The notes: a model not told the origin generated them from the sequence alone. DNA of 5,508 nt from Bacteroidota bacterium (GCA_947449515.1 CANFSD010000129.1:1-5508); one strand, 5' to 3'. Shown: positions 1 to 5,508, counted from the first letter of the stretch. Numbers and translations: made by a program.

Positions 1-1238
1 CTTCCAGTATACCAATAAACCATATCTGGATAATTGGAAATTAATTCGCCGCTTGATAAATCTTGCTTATTTATATTGGTTTGTTTTTGATTCCAATACC
101 GCTCATGGTATCCGCCAACACCATAGTAAGAATAACTGCGCATGCGTTTAAAATCTGCCGCAAATTGAACCAAAACAACAATACCCAAAACAGCAAAAAC
201 TATTTTTTTATTCCAATTAAACTGAAAAATAAAAAGCAAAGGCAACAATAAAAGCAATAGCCACAAAACAGAAATATACCTAGGTAATTGCAACATAGAA
301 AGGCCGTTTTGAAGCATTAAAAAAAGCAACAACGAAGCAGCTAAACTCAAAACATAAATATTCAATGCTTGAAATTTTTCACCTAAAACTTTTAGGTTCA
401 ACGCGCCAAAAAACATACAAACAACAAACAACAAAATGGAAGCGTACAAGTAATTGAATGCAATAATTCCACTCAATACTATTTTAAGATTTGATATGCT
501 TGCCAACACACTAAATTTGCTCGATAACGGATGCCCCCCCATTAGATTTCCGGAAAGCAAATAATTGCGGCACATCCAAAAAACAGCAAAAGCAAAGGCA
601 GGAATTAGGTTAATACCTACCTTACTCCAATGTTCTTTTTGCTTATACCAAAAAAACAATAAACCGGGCAATAATAACCAAGCCTCATAGCGCTGCATGG
701 TAAGCAGAACAAACAAAACAGGAATAAGAAAATAATGCTTGCTCGGCATATACAAAACATAATAGCTAAATGCCATTAAAATTGCTACAAATCCAGCCTC
801 ACTGAGGGCGTAAGTAAACAACTGGTGGTAGTTAAAGAAAAAACCTCCAACCAATGCCATTACAAAAAGACTTGCAGCATTTGAAAAGCTATTTGAAACT
901 ATTTTATATAGAAAAAATAAGCTTATATTAAAAAAGGTAAATTGAAGTGCCAAGGCAAATAAATGTGGCGAAACGCCCATAAAATAGGCAATAGACAACA
1001 ATAAAGGATATAGCGGTGGCGCGTTTAAATACCTAAAATCATCAAATTGAATGAGTCCTAAGCCTTTAGAAAAACTCTCAGCAGCAGAAAAATAATTAGC
1101 AGAATCTACGCTTAAGCCTAAGCCAAATTTGGAAGTGCCTAAGTACAAAAAGATGTTAAAAACTACAAAGAGTACGCCTATTCCCAAAGAATACTTCTCT
1201 TGGTTTATTTTAACCTTTATTGAACTGAACTTAGTCAT
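1..1238 (-). CDS. GT-C fold glycosyltransferase (GT39/ArnT-like) membrane protein, C-terminus cut by window edge
   Basis: The reading frame is open from an ATG at 1238 to the left edge, giving 412 full codons and no stop. The protein is very hydrophobic, with about ten or more membrane segments (first near residues 17-34, others around 78-110, 120-137, 145-163, 168-182, 186-197, 210-227, 252-280, 294-309, 322-340, 346-360). Features typical of GT-C enzymes that use lipid-phosphate sugar donors are visible. An Asp in the first external loop (Asp45, in SVDSANYFSAA) sits where the catalytic acid is expected. A PPLYPLLL motif lies at 74-81, a Ser-Glu pair at 146-147, a TMQRYEAW segment at 180-187, and LPRY at 318-321 before a Leu-rich helix. 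The soluble C-terminal part begins near 362 and is incomplete. It probably transfers a sugar to a lipid, glycan or protein at the cytoplasmic membrane; donor and acceptor cannot be told. It starts 6 nt after the purQ stop with no clear ribosome site, so it is probably co-transcribed with purQ. A G7 run encodes Gly234-Gly235. Confidence 0.8.
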   Translation of the reverse strand, partial: MTKFSSIKVKINQEKYSLGIGVLFVVFNIFLYLGTSKFGLGLSVDSANYFSAAESFSKGLGLIQFDDFRYLNAPPLYPLLLSIAYFMGVSPHLFALALQFTFFNISLFFLYKIVSNSFSNAASLFVMALVGGFFFNYHQLFTYALSEAGFVAILMAFSYYVLYMPSKHYFLIPVLFVLLTMQRYEAWLLLPGLLFFWYKQKEHWSKVGINLIPAFAFAVFWMCRNYLLSGNLMGGHPLSSKFSVLASISNLKIVLSGIIAFNYLYASILLFVVCMFFGALNLKVLGEKFQALNIYVLSLAASLLLFLMLQNGLSMLQLPRYISVLWLLLLLLPLLFIFQFNWNKKIVFAVLGIVVLVQFAADFKRMRSYSYYGVGGYHERYWNQKQTNINKQDLSSGELISNYPDMVYWYTG

Positions 1239-1244
1239 TGCTGC

Positions 1245-1940
1245 CTATTTTGCAAGACTCGCCATCATTAGGCTTTCAAATAAACCACGACCATCTGTAT
1301 TGTACAAATCTGCATCCACAACGCGCTCGGGGTGTGGCATCATTCCAAATACATTTCTACCCGCATTACATATACCGGCAATATTCTCTAATGCCCCGTT
1401 TGGATTAGATGCTGGAGTAGCAATACCATTTTCATCAGAATAGGTAAACAGTATTTGATCATTTGCCTTTAAACCAGCCAAGGTTTCAGCATCGCAATAA
1501 AAACGACCTTCACCATGTGCAACAGGTATTTTATAGGCTTTAACCAAACTTAGCTCACTGGTTATAAGAGAATTTTTTGTTTGAGGTTTGATAAAAACGT
1601 TTTTGCAATTAAACTTTTGGTTGTTGTTGTGCAACAATGCACCAGGCAACAATTGACTTTCGCATAAAATTTGAAATCCATTACAAACACCCCAAACCAA
1701 ACCGCCTTTGGCAGCAAAAGCAATTACATTTTGCATAATAGGTGAGAACCTAGCAATTGCGCCACTTCTCAAATAATCGCCGTAACTAAAGCCTCCAGGT
1801 AAAAACACTAAATCTACACCTTGTAAATCTGTGTCTTTATGCCAAAGCTTTACCGTTTCACAACCAAATTGGTTTTGAAATGCATAAATAGCATCTTGAT
1901 CACAATTAGAACCTGGAAAAATTACTACGCCTACCTTCAT
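1245..1940 (-). CDS. purQ: Phosphoribosylformylglycinamidine synthase, glutaminase subunit PurQ
   Basis: This 231-aa protein is a class I (triad) glutamine amidotransferase. It releases ammonia from glutamine for the PurL subunit, which converts FGAR to FGAM in de novo purine synthesis (EC 6.3.5.3) in the cytoplasm. The N-terminus (MKVGVVIFPGSNCDQD) and the FLPGGFSYGDYLRSG segment at 46-60 are typical of PurQ. The nucleophile is Cys86 in GVCNGFQ. The other triad members are His203 and Glu205 in MMPHPERV, and the PurQ-specific HGEGRF lies at 142-147. The length matches the small stand-alone PurQ used with small PurL and PurS, rather than the large fused PurL. purL and purS are not in this window, so the subunits are encoded elsewhere. 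It ends in TAG 6 nt before the glycosyltransferase ATG. The 50-nt upstream gap holds a TAATTTTG -7 box and no Shine-Dalgarno sequence. All catalytic residues are present and nothing suggests decay. Confidence 0.97.
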   Translation of the reverse strand: MKVGVVIFPGSNCDQDAIYAFQNQFGCETVKLWHKDTDLQGVDLVFLPGGFSYGDYLRSGAIARFSPIMQNVIAFAAKGGLVWGVCNGFQILCESQLLPGALLHNNNQKFNCKNVFIKPQTKNSLITSELSLVKAYKIPVAHGEGRFYCDAETLAGLKANDQILFTYSDENGIATPASNPNGALENIAGICNAGRNVFGMMPHPERVVDADLYNTDGRGLFESLMMASLAK

Positions 1941-1962
1941 GATTTTGTGTTTTGAATAAGCA

Positions 1963-1970
1963 CAAAATTA
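1963..1970 (-). promoter_or_regulatory. Predicted -7 box for purQ
   Basis: On the minus strand this reads TAATTTTG, a perfect match to the Bacteroidota TAnnTTTG -7 element. It ends 22 nt before the purQ ATG, which leaves room for a short leader of roughly 15-20 nt. No TTTG or TTG is visible at the expected -33 distance, which would fall at the end of the upstream gene. The box lies exactly in the 11-nt loop of an imperfect inverted repeat (arms 1955-1961 and 1973-1979). The call rests on consensus match and position only. Confidence 0.5.
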
Positions 1971-1990
1971 AGGCTTACTTTCTAAATCCC

Positions 1991-2488
1991 CTATTTTATA
2001 TACAAGAAAAATGCAATTGGAAGCACTCCTGGCCCCAACACATGCCTCGAACCGGGCGCTTGCTGCACTGCAACAGGCAATGTAGTGTTTAACTTAACCT
2101 CAGAAAAAGTGATTTTACTTTTAGAGGGTAACATGGTAACCATTTGTTTGCAACCACTGGTAAAAAAAGGTGAGGGTGTTTGAAAAACCTTGCTCTGAAT
2201 TTTAGGATCACTCGGCTCAACCATTAGCGTAAACGAATTCAATATGTTCTTTTTGTTTTTATCGTTCTTATCACAAATAATCAATTGCGCATTACCCAAA
2301 TTAAAAAACGACTTATCAATGGACCCAACTTTCATTAAATCAATTTTTTCAAAACCATTGTCCAAAATATAGGTAAACCTAGTTGCTATTTCAATATTCT
2401 TAGGGTTTGCCTGCGGTTCTTGCGCACTAATAAAGTCTATTGGGCCAATGGCTAAAATTAGCACCAAAAATAAAATCGTTTTTTTCAT
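1991..2488 (-). CDS. Small secreted protein of unknown function, possible GldM C-terminal-like domain
   Basis: I chose the ATG at 2488 (165 aa), which begins MKKTILFLVLIL, because it puts a standard signal peptide at the very N-terminus. An AAAGG lies about 10 nt upstream. In-frame ATGs at 2515 and 2497 would add ten or three polar residues before the signal. The signal peptide covers residues 1-22, with likely cleavage after ISA before QEPQ, and there is no lipobox cysteine, so the mature protein is probably periplasmic or exported. The mature part is about 143 aa and looks beta-rich, with two cysteines (72 and 113). The segment from NSFTL (84-88) through KITFSEVKL (125-133) to LPIAFFLYIK resembles the repeat pattern of the GldM C-terminal domain (SFT, then a turn, then a KIxFxxVK strand, then a final hydrophobic strand). 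That resemblance is from memory and weak. There is no T9SS sorting domain and no catalytic motif. I do not recognise a specific family. Confidence 0.75.
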   Translation of the reverse strand: MKKTILFLVLILAIGPIDFISAQEPQANPKNIEIATRFTYILDNGFEKIDLMKVGSIDKSFFNLGNAQLIICDKNDKNKKNILNSFTLMVEPSDPKIQSKVFQTPSPFFTSGCKQMVTMLPSKSKITFSEVKLNTTLPVAVQQAPGSRHVLGPGVLPIAFFLYIK

Positions 2489-2526
2489 TCTGTCCATACC
2501 TTTACAAAGTAACATGCTTTCTTTCT

Positions 2527-2557
2527 AAAAAAAATCTTTAAAGTTCGGTTCGAACCT
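2527..2557 (-). terminator. Candidate intrinsic terminator after the Schlafen-like gene
   Basis: On the minus strand a hairpin with arms AGGTTCG and CGAACTT (one G-U pair) and a 3-nt loop spans 2541-2557. It overlaps the stop codon of the upstream gene. A T8 run follows at 2534-2527, but only after a 6-nt spacer (TAAAGA), which is farther than in a classical terminator. The 7-bp stem is short. It would separate the Schlafen-like gene from the secreted-protein gene. Confidence 0.35.
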
Positions 2558-3188
2558 AACTCAAGGTAAAAAACTCTATTTTTTCTGTATGATGAGCCCT
2601 TACTACCCCTGCACTTACAAGTGATACCAGCATTTTTTGCGCCCGCCATCTCGATAAATTAAATCGCTTACAAATTTCCTTTAGTGTTGCTTTATGGTTG
2701 CTCTCCAAATGTTTTAAAATAGATTTTTCGTGTTCGGTATAATGAACAATATTTTGCTCCTTACCACTGTTTCTTTTTATTACATCAAGCACAATTTTGC
2801 TTGCCAGTAAAGACTGGTCTTTTACCCTAATATGTGCCCACCATTTTCCATCTTCATCCTTTGCATAATAAGGCTTGTCTTTACCTTCTGGAATTATAGC
2901 CTCAATAACAGAACGCTCGCCCATATCCCACTCAATAATTTGCAAATCAATTTCTGGTTTCACATAAAAATGTGCTGCCAAATCCAACATGTATTTCTCG
3001 TCTTCACTTCTTACCCCAGATATGGTTTTATTATCGTTTACACCCACCAATAAGGTACCACCCTTATGGTTTGCAAAAGCACTCATTGTCTTGGCAATTT
3101 TACTTGCAGAAGAAATGGTTTTCTTAAAATCTAAGGTCTCACTTTCGCCTCTCGAAATCTTTAACAACAAAGGATGAATTCCGCCCAT
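2556..3188 (-). CDS. Schlafen/AlbA_2-domain protein with C-terminal winged helix-turn-helix
   Basis: The 210-aa protein starts at ATG 3188. Residues 8-130 match the AlbA_2 (Schlafen core) domain. The opening motif GESETLDFK (14-22) corresponds to the usual GES-x-x-hydrophobic-EFK. It is followed by a helix ending in AFANHKGGTLLVGVNDN (37-53) with the domain's Gly-Gly and GVxD signature. Residues about 148-205 form a likely winged helix-turn-helix (EHEKSILKHLES, then LKEICKRFNLSRWRAQKML, then a wing). Such proteins are usually annotated as predicted transcriptional regulators or ATP-binding proteins. Some Schlafen-core proteins are RNases that use acidic residues, here possibly Glu15, Asp20 (Asp in place of the usual Glu) and Asp52. 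Whether this one binds DNA, cleaves RNA or both cannot be told. It lacks a helicase or ATPase extension. It stands alone between a symporter and a secreted protein, 66 nt after the symporter stop, and has no clear promoter or Shine-Dalgarno sequence. Confidence 0.85.
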   Translation of the reverse strand: MGGIHPLLLKISRGESETLDFKKTISSASKIAKTMSAFANHKGGTLLVGVNDNKTISGVRSEDEKYMLDLAAHFYVKPEIDLQIIEWDMGERSVIEAIIPEGKDKPYYAKDEDGKWWAHIRVKDQSLLASKIVLDVIKRNSGKEQNIVHYTEHEKSILKHLESNHKATLKEICKRFNLSRWRAQKMLVSLVSAGVVRAHHTEKIEFFTLS

Positions 3189-3202
3189 GGAGGCAATATA
3201 CT

Positions 3203-3239
3203 AAAAAATAAGTTTGGCGCATAGCCAATGTTTATTGGC
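3203..3239 (-). terminator. Candidate terminator after the symporter, with two competing hairpins
   Basis: In the minus-strand RNA a 6-bp stem (GCCAAT/ATTGGC, loop AAAC, 3239-3224) overlaps a second possible 5-bp stem (TTGGC/GCCAA, loop TATGC, 3228-3214). Both use the same middle arm, so only one can form at a time. The second is followed after about 5 nt by a T6 run (3208-3203), as in an intrinsic terminator. The stems are short, so strength is uncertain. The run ends 14 nt before the Schlafen-like ATG, so the element could end symporter transcription or modulate read-through. Confidence 0.4.
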
Positions 3240-3254
3240 CTATAAGCCTGCGTT

Positions 3255-4703
3255 TTATTCGGCTTTCTTTTGAATAATCCAAAGACCCGCAAAAGTAATA
3301 AGGCCGTTTATCAATAACAACTCAATGCCAATTTGATAGGTCCAACCAAAATAAACTGGAACATAGTTTTGGAAAAAATAACAAATTACTGGTGCCAATA
3401 TACAAACCAATGGCGCCCATTTATCCTGTACCTTTCGTTTTGTTAAAATTCCAAAGGCAAATAACCCTAAAAGTGGACCATAAGTATACCCCGCAACATC
3501 CAATAAAATGCTAATAATAGATTTATTATCTAACTGCTTGAAATAGTATACCATTACCAAAAATAAAACAGCAAAAGATAAATGTACAGCCTTTCTAATG
3601 CGCATTTGCTTGCCCACGTCCATCCCTTCATTGCGCTGAACCCCCAAAATATCTATGCAAAAAGAAGAGGTAAGCGCTGTTATGGCGCCATCTGCCGATG
3701 GAAACAAAGCGGAAATTAAACCAATAATAAATATCAAGGAAATTGCAGTTGGTAAATGATTTAAGGCAACCGTTGGAAACAAATCATCGCCCTTCACACT
3801 TAAACCATGTTTGGTGGCAAACAAATACAAAACCCCTCCCAATAATAAAAACAAGAAGTTAACAAGTACCATTACACTGCTAAACAATAACATGTTTTTT
3901 TGTGCACCTCCCAATGTTTTTACACTAATATTCTTCTGCATCATCTCCTGGTCCAAACCCGTCATGGCAATGGTAATAAACGCCCCACCCAAAATTTGTT
4001 TCAAGAAATACTTTTTATCTAAAACATTCCAATTAAAAACCTGTAAATGACCGCTATCGTTCAATTTATCTATGGTTTCGCCAAAACTCAAATTCAAATC
4101 CCCCATAATATAAAACACACAAACAACCAACGCCAATAACATAAAAAATGTTTGCAATGTATCTGTCCAAACAATTGTTTTTACCCCCCCTTTAAAGGTA
4201 TACAACAATATCATTATCAATATCACAAAAGTGGTGGCTTCAAAACTTACATGTAACTGATCTAATACAAAAAGTTGCAATACATTTATAACCAAATAGA
4301 GGCGAAGCGTGGCGCCCAGTGTGCGTGAAAGAATAAAAAACAAAGCCCCTGTTTTGTAGGATGCCACGCCAAATCTTTGCCCCAAATAATTATAAATCGA
4401 GGTTAATTGAAGCTTATAATACAAAGGCAATAAAACAAAGGCAACTACAAAATATCCTATGAAATAACCAATTACCACTTGAAAATAACTAAACTTTGCC
4501 AGCTCTACGGTTCCTGGAACAGAAACAAAAGTTACACCAGACAAGGAGGTGCCAATCATTCCAAATGCAACAAGCGCCCAATGGCTGCTCTTGTTCCCAA
4601 TAAAAAAAGTTTCGTTGGTAGCCTCCCTTGATGTGAAATACGCAACAAGCAATAAGGCCAAAAAATAAATAACTATAACCGTTAAAAAGAGGGTAACAAC
4701 CAT
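3255..4703 (-). CDS. Sodium:solute symporter (SSS family) of unknown substrate
   Basis: This 482-aa protein has about 13 predicted membrane helices (near 1-22, 43-66, 74-97, 118-145, 155-170, 181-200, 234-252, 270-296, 318-347, 372-389, 397-420, 428-446 and 455-477), as expected for the SSS family with its LeuT-type core. Family signatures include GTSLSGVTFVSVPG (51-64) in the first core helix and FKGGVKTIVWTDTLQ (170-184). GLISALFPSADGAIT (328-342) leads into Thr345-Ser346-Ser347, in the helix that normally supplies sodium-site hydroxyls. It should couple inward sodium flow to uptake of a small solute at the cytoplasmic membrane. The substrate (sugar, amino acid, carboxylate or other) cannot be read from the sequence. 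The ATG at 4703 is the only sensible start, since the first helix begins at once and the next Met is residue 49. A near-consensus promoter lies directly upstream, with a -7 box only 4 nt from the ATG. A G7 tract encodes Gly172-Gly173. The gene is intact. Confidence 0.93.
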   Translation of the reverse strand: MVVTLFLTVIVIYFLALLLVAYFTSREATNETFFIGNKSSHWALVAFGMIGTSLSGVTFVSVPGTVELAKFSYFQVVIGYFIGYFVVAFVLLPLYYKLQLTSIYNYLGQRFGVASYKTGALFFILSRTLGATLRLYLVINVLQLFVLDQLHVSFEATTFVILIMILLYTFKGGVKTIVWTDTLQTFFMLLALVVCVFYIMGDLNLSFGETIDKLNDSGHLQVFNWNVLDKKYFLKQILGGAFITIAMTGLDQEMMQKNISVKTLGGAQKNMLLFSSVMVLVNFLFLLLGGVLYLFATKHGLSVKGDDLFPTVALNHLPTAISLIFIIGLISALFPSADGAITALTSSFCIDILGVQRNEGMDVGKQMRIRKAVHLSFAVLFLVMVYYFKQLDNKSIISILLDVAGYTYGPLLGLFAFGILTKRKVQDKWAPLVCILAPVICYFFQNYVPVYFGWTYQIGIELLLINGLITFAGLWIIQKKAE

Positions 4704-4704
4704 T

Positions 4705-4725
4705 ACACAAAACTAAAACTTGTGT
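4705..4725. repeat. 6-bp inverted repeat around the symporter -7 box
   Basis: The arms ACACAA (4705-4710) and TTGTGT (4720-4725) are perfect complements separated by 9 nt. The first arm and the loop contain the predicted -7 box, and the repeat begins 1 nt before the ATG. It could be an operator or a chance dyad. The element is too short to decide. Confidence 0.35.
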
Positions 4726-4738
4726 GCTCTTAGGCAAA
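4708..4738 (-). promoter_or_regulatory. Predicted Bacteroidota-type promoter for the symporter
   Basis: The minus strand reads TTTG (4738-4735), 19 nt, then TAGTTTTG (4715-4708). This is a full match to the TTTG / TAnnTTTG consensus used by the main sigma factor of Bacteroidota, at the usual spacing. Only 4 nt separate the -7 box from the symporter ATG, so transcription should begin at or next to the start codon. The -7 box overlaps one arm and the loop of a 6-bp inverted repeat (4705-4710 and 4720-4725). The -33 element touches one arm of a 7-bp repeat (4737-4743 and 4766-4772). Confidence 0.6.
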
Positions 4739-4772
4739 TGGACTTAACCACATTTCGCCAAAAGCGTCCATT
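4737..4772. repeat. 7-bp inverted repeat upstream of the symporter promoter
   Basis: The arms AATGGAC (4737-4743) and GTCCATT (4766-4772) are perfect complements separated by 22 nt. They fill the gap between the stop of the four-helix membrane protein and the symporter -33 element, overlapping that element by 2 nt. No T-run follows on the minus strand, so it does not look like an intrinsic terminator. An operator role is possible but unproven. Confidence 0.35.
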
Positions 4773-4774
4773 AA

Positions 4775-5185
4775 TTATTGCGTTGGTAAAGGAACACCTG
4801 ATGCAGCAACCAAAAGCAAGACCAAGGTAACCACAAAAAAGGAAATCGCTAGCGGTTTAGCCACACCCTTTTTAGGATATTCCTCTTCATTTGGAAAATG
4901 CTTTTTAAACACATACTCTACTAAAAATGCACCCTCCAAAAGATTGGCTACAAAGGTAATCCCAGGGCCTCTTAATGGCGTTGTTGCTAAGGCCGCTGTG
5001 ATGCAAGCAAATCCAAACGACAAAAACAAAATAGCCCATGCCATTTTAGACTCACCCTTTTCCTTTAAATTTTGACGCAACAAAAAGCCTCCAAAAACAG
5101 GGCTAAAAAAGACGCAAAAACTCAAAATGGCCCATTTGCCGTAGATTGGCTTTTTCTCTTCTATAATATCCTCAAAATCCATCAT
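4775..5185 (-). CDS. Small four-helix membrane protein, unknown function
   Basis: The 136-aa protein begins with a short acidic cytoplasmic-looking tail (MMDFEDIIEEKKP). Four likely membrane segments follow, near residues 17-37, 48-68, 74-93 and 111-133. A charged loop (KKHFPNEEEYPKKG, 94-107) lies between the third and fourth. There are no catalytic motifs, no signal peptide and no cysteine pattern that suggests a function, and I do not recognise the family. The ATG at 5185 overlaps the peptidase stop as ATGA (4 nt shared). The next codon is also ATG, so a start at 5182 is equally possible and gives a 1-nt overlap. Either arrangement indicates translational coupling with the peptidase, so the two may act together or simply share an mRNA. 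The stop lies 71 nt before the symporter ATG. Confidence 0.75.
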   Translation of the reverse strand: MMDFEDIIEEKKPIYGKWAILSFCVFFSPVFGGFLLRQNLKEKGESKMAWAILFLSFGFACITAALATTPLRGPGITFVANLLEGAFLVEYVFKKHFPNEEEYPKKGVAKPLAISFFVVTLVLLLVAASGVPLPTQ

Positions 5186-5508
5186 AAACCATATTCGCTA
5201 ATTAACCATACAAGCGCGGCTATGTTTCCGGCGCCTAACTCCAATTCTCTCTTACTCACTTTGTCAAAAGTATCTACCGCAGTGTGGTGAATATCAAAAT
5301 ACCTTTGAGAGTCTGGCCCGAACCCAATTAAACAAGCACCTTGCTCTTTCAATGGGCCAATATCTACACCACCACCGCTTGCCAAAACTTCTTCAATGCC
5401 ATATGCTTGCAGTAATGGAGCATAGCCACGCAGCCTTCTCAATTTATCTTCTGTTGTGCTAGCGCCAAAATTTCTTGGAGTAAACCCTCCTGCATCACTT
5501 TCAATGGC
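5182..5508 (-). CDS. M28 family zinc metallopeptidase (carboxypeptidase Q-like), C-terminal part only
   Basis: The frame is open from the right edge for 108 codons to a TGA at 5184-5182; the N-terminal part lies outside the window. The fragment opens with AIESDAGGFTP, which matches the M28 segment where the Asp (fragment residue 5) binds zinc. It closes with YFDIHHTAVDTFDKV (70-84), which carries the last metal-binding His (74 or 75). Between them, GGGVDIGPLKEQG (45-57) is typical of the carboxypeptidase Q-like branch, as is the LELGAGNIAALVWLI tail. The earlier His, Asp and Glu ligands and the catalytic Glu are not visible here. Members are usually exported and remove single amino acids or dipeptides from peptides; any signal peptide would be off the edge. 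A TTG codon at 5442 is internal, not a start. The stop overlaps the start of the downstream membrane-protein gene. Confidence 0.92.
   Translation of the reverse strand, partial: AIESDAGGFTPRNFGASTTEDKLRRLRGYAPLLQAYGIEEVLASGGGVDIGPLKEQGACLIGFGPDSQRYFDIHHTAVDTFDKVSKRELELGAGNIAALVWLISEYGL

Noticed and set aside
63..251. Plus-strand open frame of 62 codons
   Set aside because: It lies wholly within the minus-strand glycosyltransferase frame, which has clear family motifs; the plus-strand product is low-complexity.
1129..1443. Plus-strand open frame of 104 codons
   Set aside because: It overlaps the end of purQ and the start of the glycosyltransferase on the other strand and has no recognisable protein features.
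2505..2512. TTACTTTG as a -7 box for the secreted-protein gene
   Set aside because: It misses the conserved A at position 2 of TAnnTTTG and has no TTTG at the -33 distance, so it is too weak to call.
2543..2556. GGTTCGAACC palindrome resembling a tRNA T-loop
   Set aside because: Flanking bases do not form a 5-bp T stem in either strand, and no acceptor, D or anticodon arms are present.
2832..3177. Two plus-strand open frames opposite the Schlafen-like gene
   Set aside because: They are antisense shadows of a gene with a conserved domain; no promoter or protein motif supports them.
3811..4050. Plus-strand open frame of 79 codons opposite the symporter
   Set aside because: It is the antisense of conserved membrane helices, with a Lys/Asn-rich product typical of a shadow frame.
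4489..4737. Minus-strand 82-codon frame overlapping the symporter start
   Set aside because: It runs in a different frame from the symporter through its conserved N-terminal helices and has a Cys/Trp-rich product unlike a real protein.
5072..5290. Plus-strand open frame of 72 codons
   Set aside because: It lies opposite the coupled peptidase and membrane-protein genes and shows no features of its own.
5440..5442. TTG as a start codon for a short 86-aa gene
   Set aside because: The frame continues upstream to the window edge with conserved M28 sequence (ESDAGGFTP), so the TTG is an internal Leu codon.

Overview
This window looks like ordinary chromosomal DNA from a member of the Bacteroidota. 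The DNA is AT-rich, genes generally lack a clear Shine-Dalgarno sequence, perfect TAnnTTTG promoter -7 boxes occur upstream of two genes, and several proteins are of types common in that phylum (a Bacteroidota-style sodium:solute symporter, a carboxypeptidase Q-like M28 peptidase, and a small secreted protein whose C-terminus faintly resembles GldM). Genus and species cannot be told from the sequence.

All seven supported genes read leftward on the minus strand. From right to left, in transcription order, they are: the C-terminal 108 codons of an M28 metallopeptidase; a 136-aa four-helix membrane protein overlapping it by an ATGA start/stop; a complete SSS-family symporter with its own strong predicted promoter; a 210-aa Schlafen/AlbA_2-domain protein with a winged-helix tail; a 165-aa secreted protein of unknown function; purQ; and, 6 nt after purQ, a multi-pass GT-C type glycosyltransferase that runs off the left edge. 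There is no gene-free stretch longer than about 75 bases.

Transcription is probably broken into several units. The peptidase and the four-helix protein are translationally coupled. The symporter has a TTTG-N19-TAnnTTTG promoter lying so close to its ATG that the mRNA may be leaderless. Candidate hairpin terminators follow the symporter and the Schlafen-like gene. purQ has a good -7 box in a 50-nt gap, and the glycosyltransferase is probably co-transcribed from it. The only clear pathway assignment is purQ (de novo purine synthesis); its partners purL and purS are not in the window. The peptidase and symporter could form a peptide or amino-acid scavenging neighbourhood, but the symporter substrate is unknown and this is only inference.

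I found no CRISPR array, RNA gene, insertion sequence, prophage or defence cassette, and no convincing new biological system. The most interesting points are regulatory: the near-zero leader of the symporter, alternative hairpins after it, and two G7 tracts inside membrane-protein genes.
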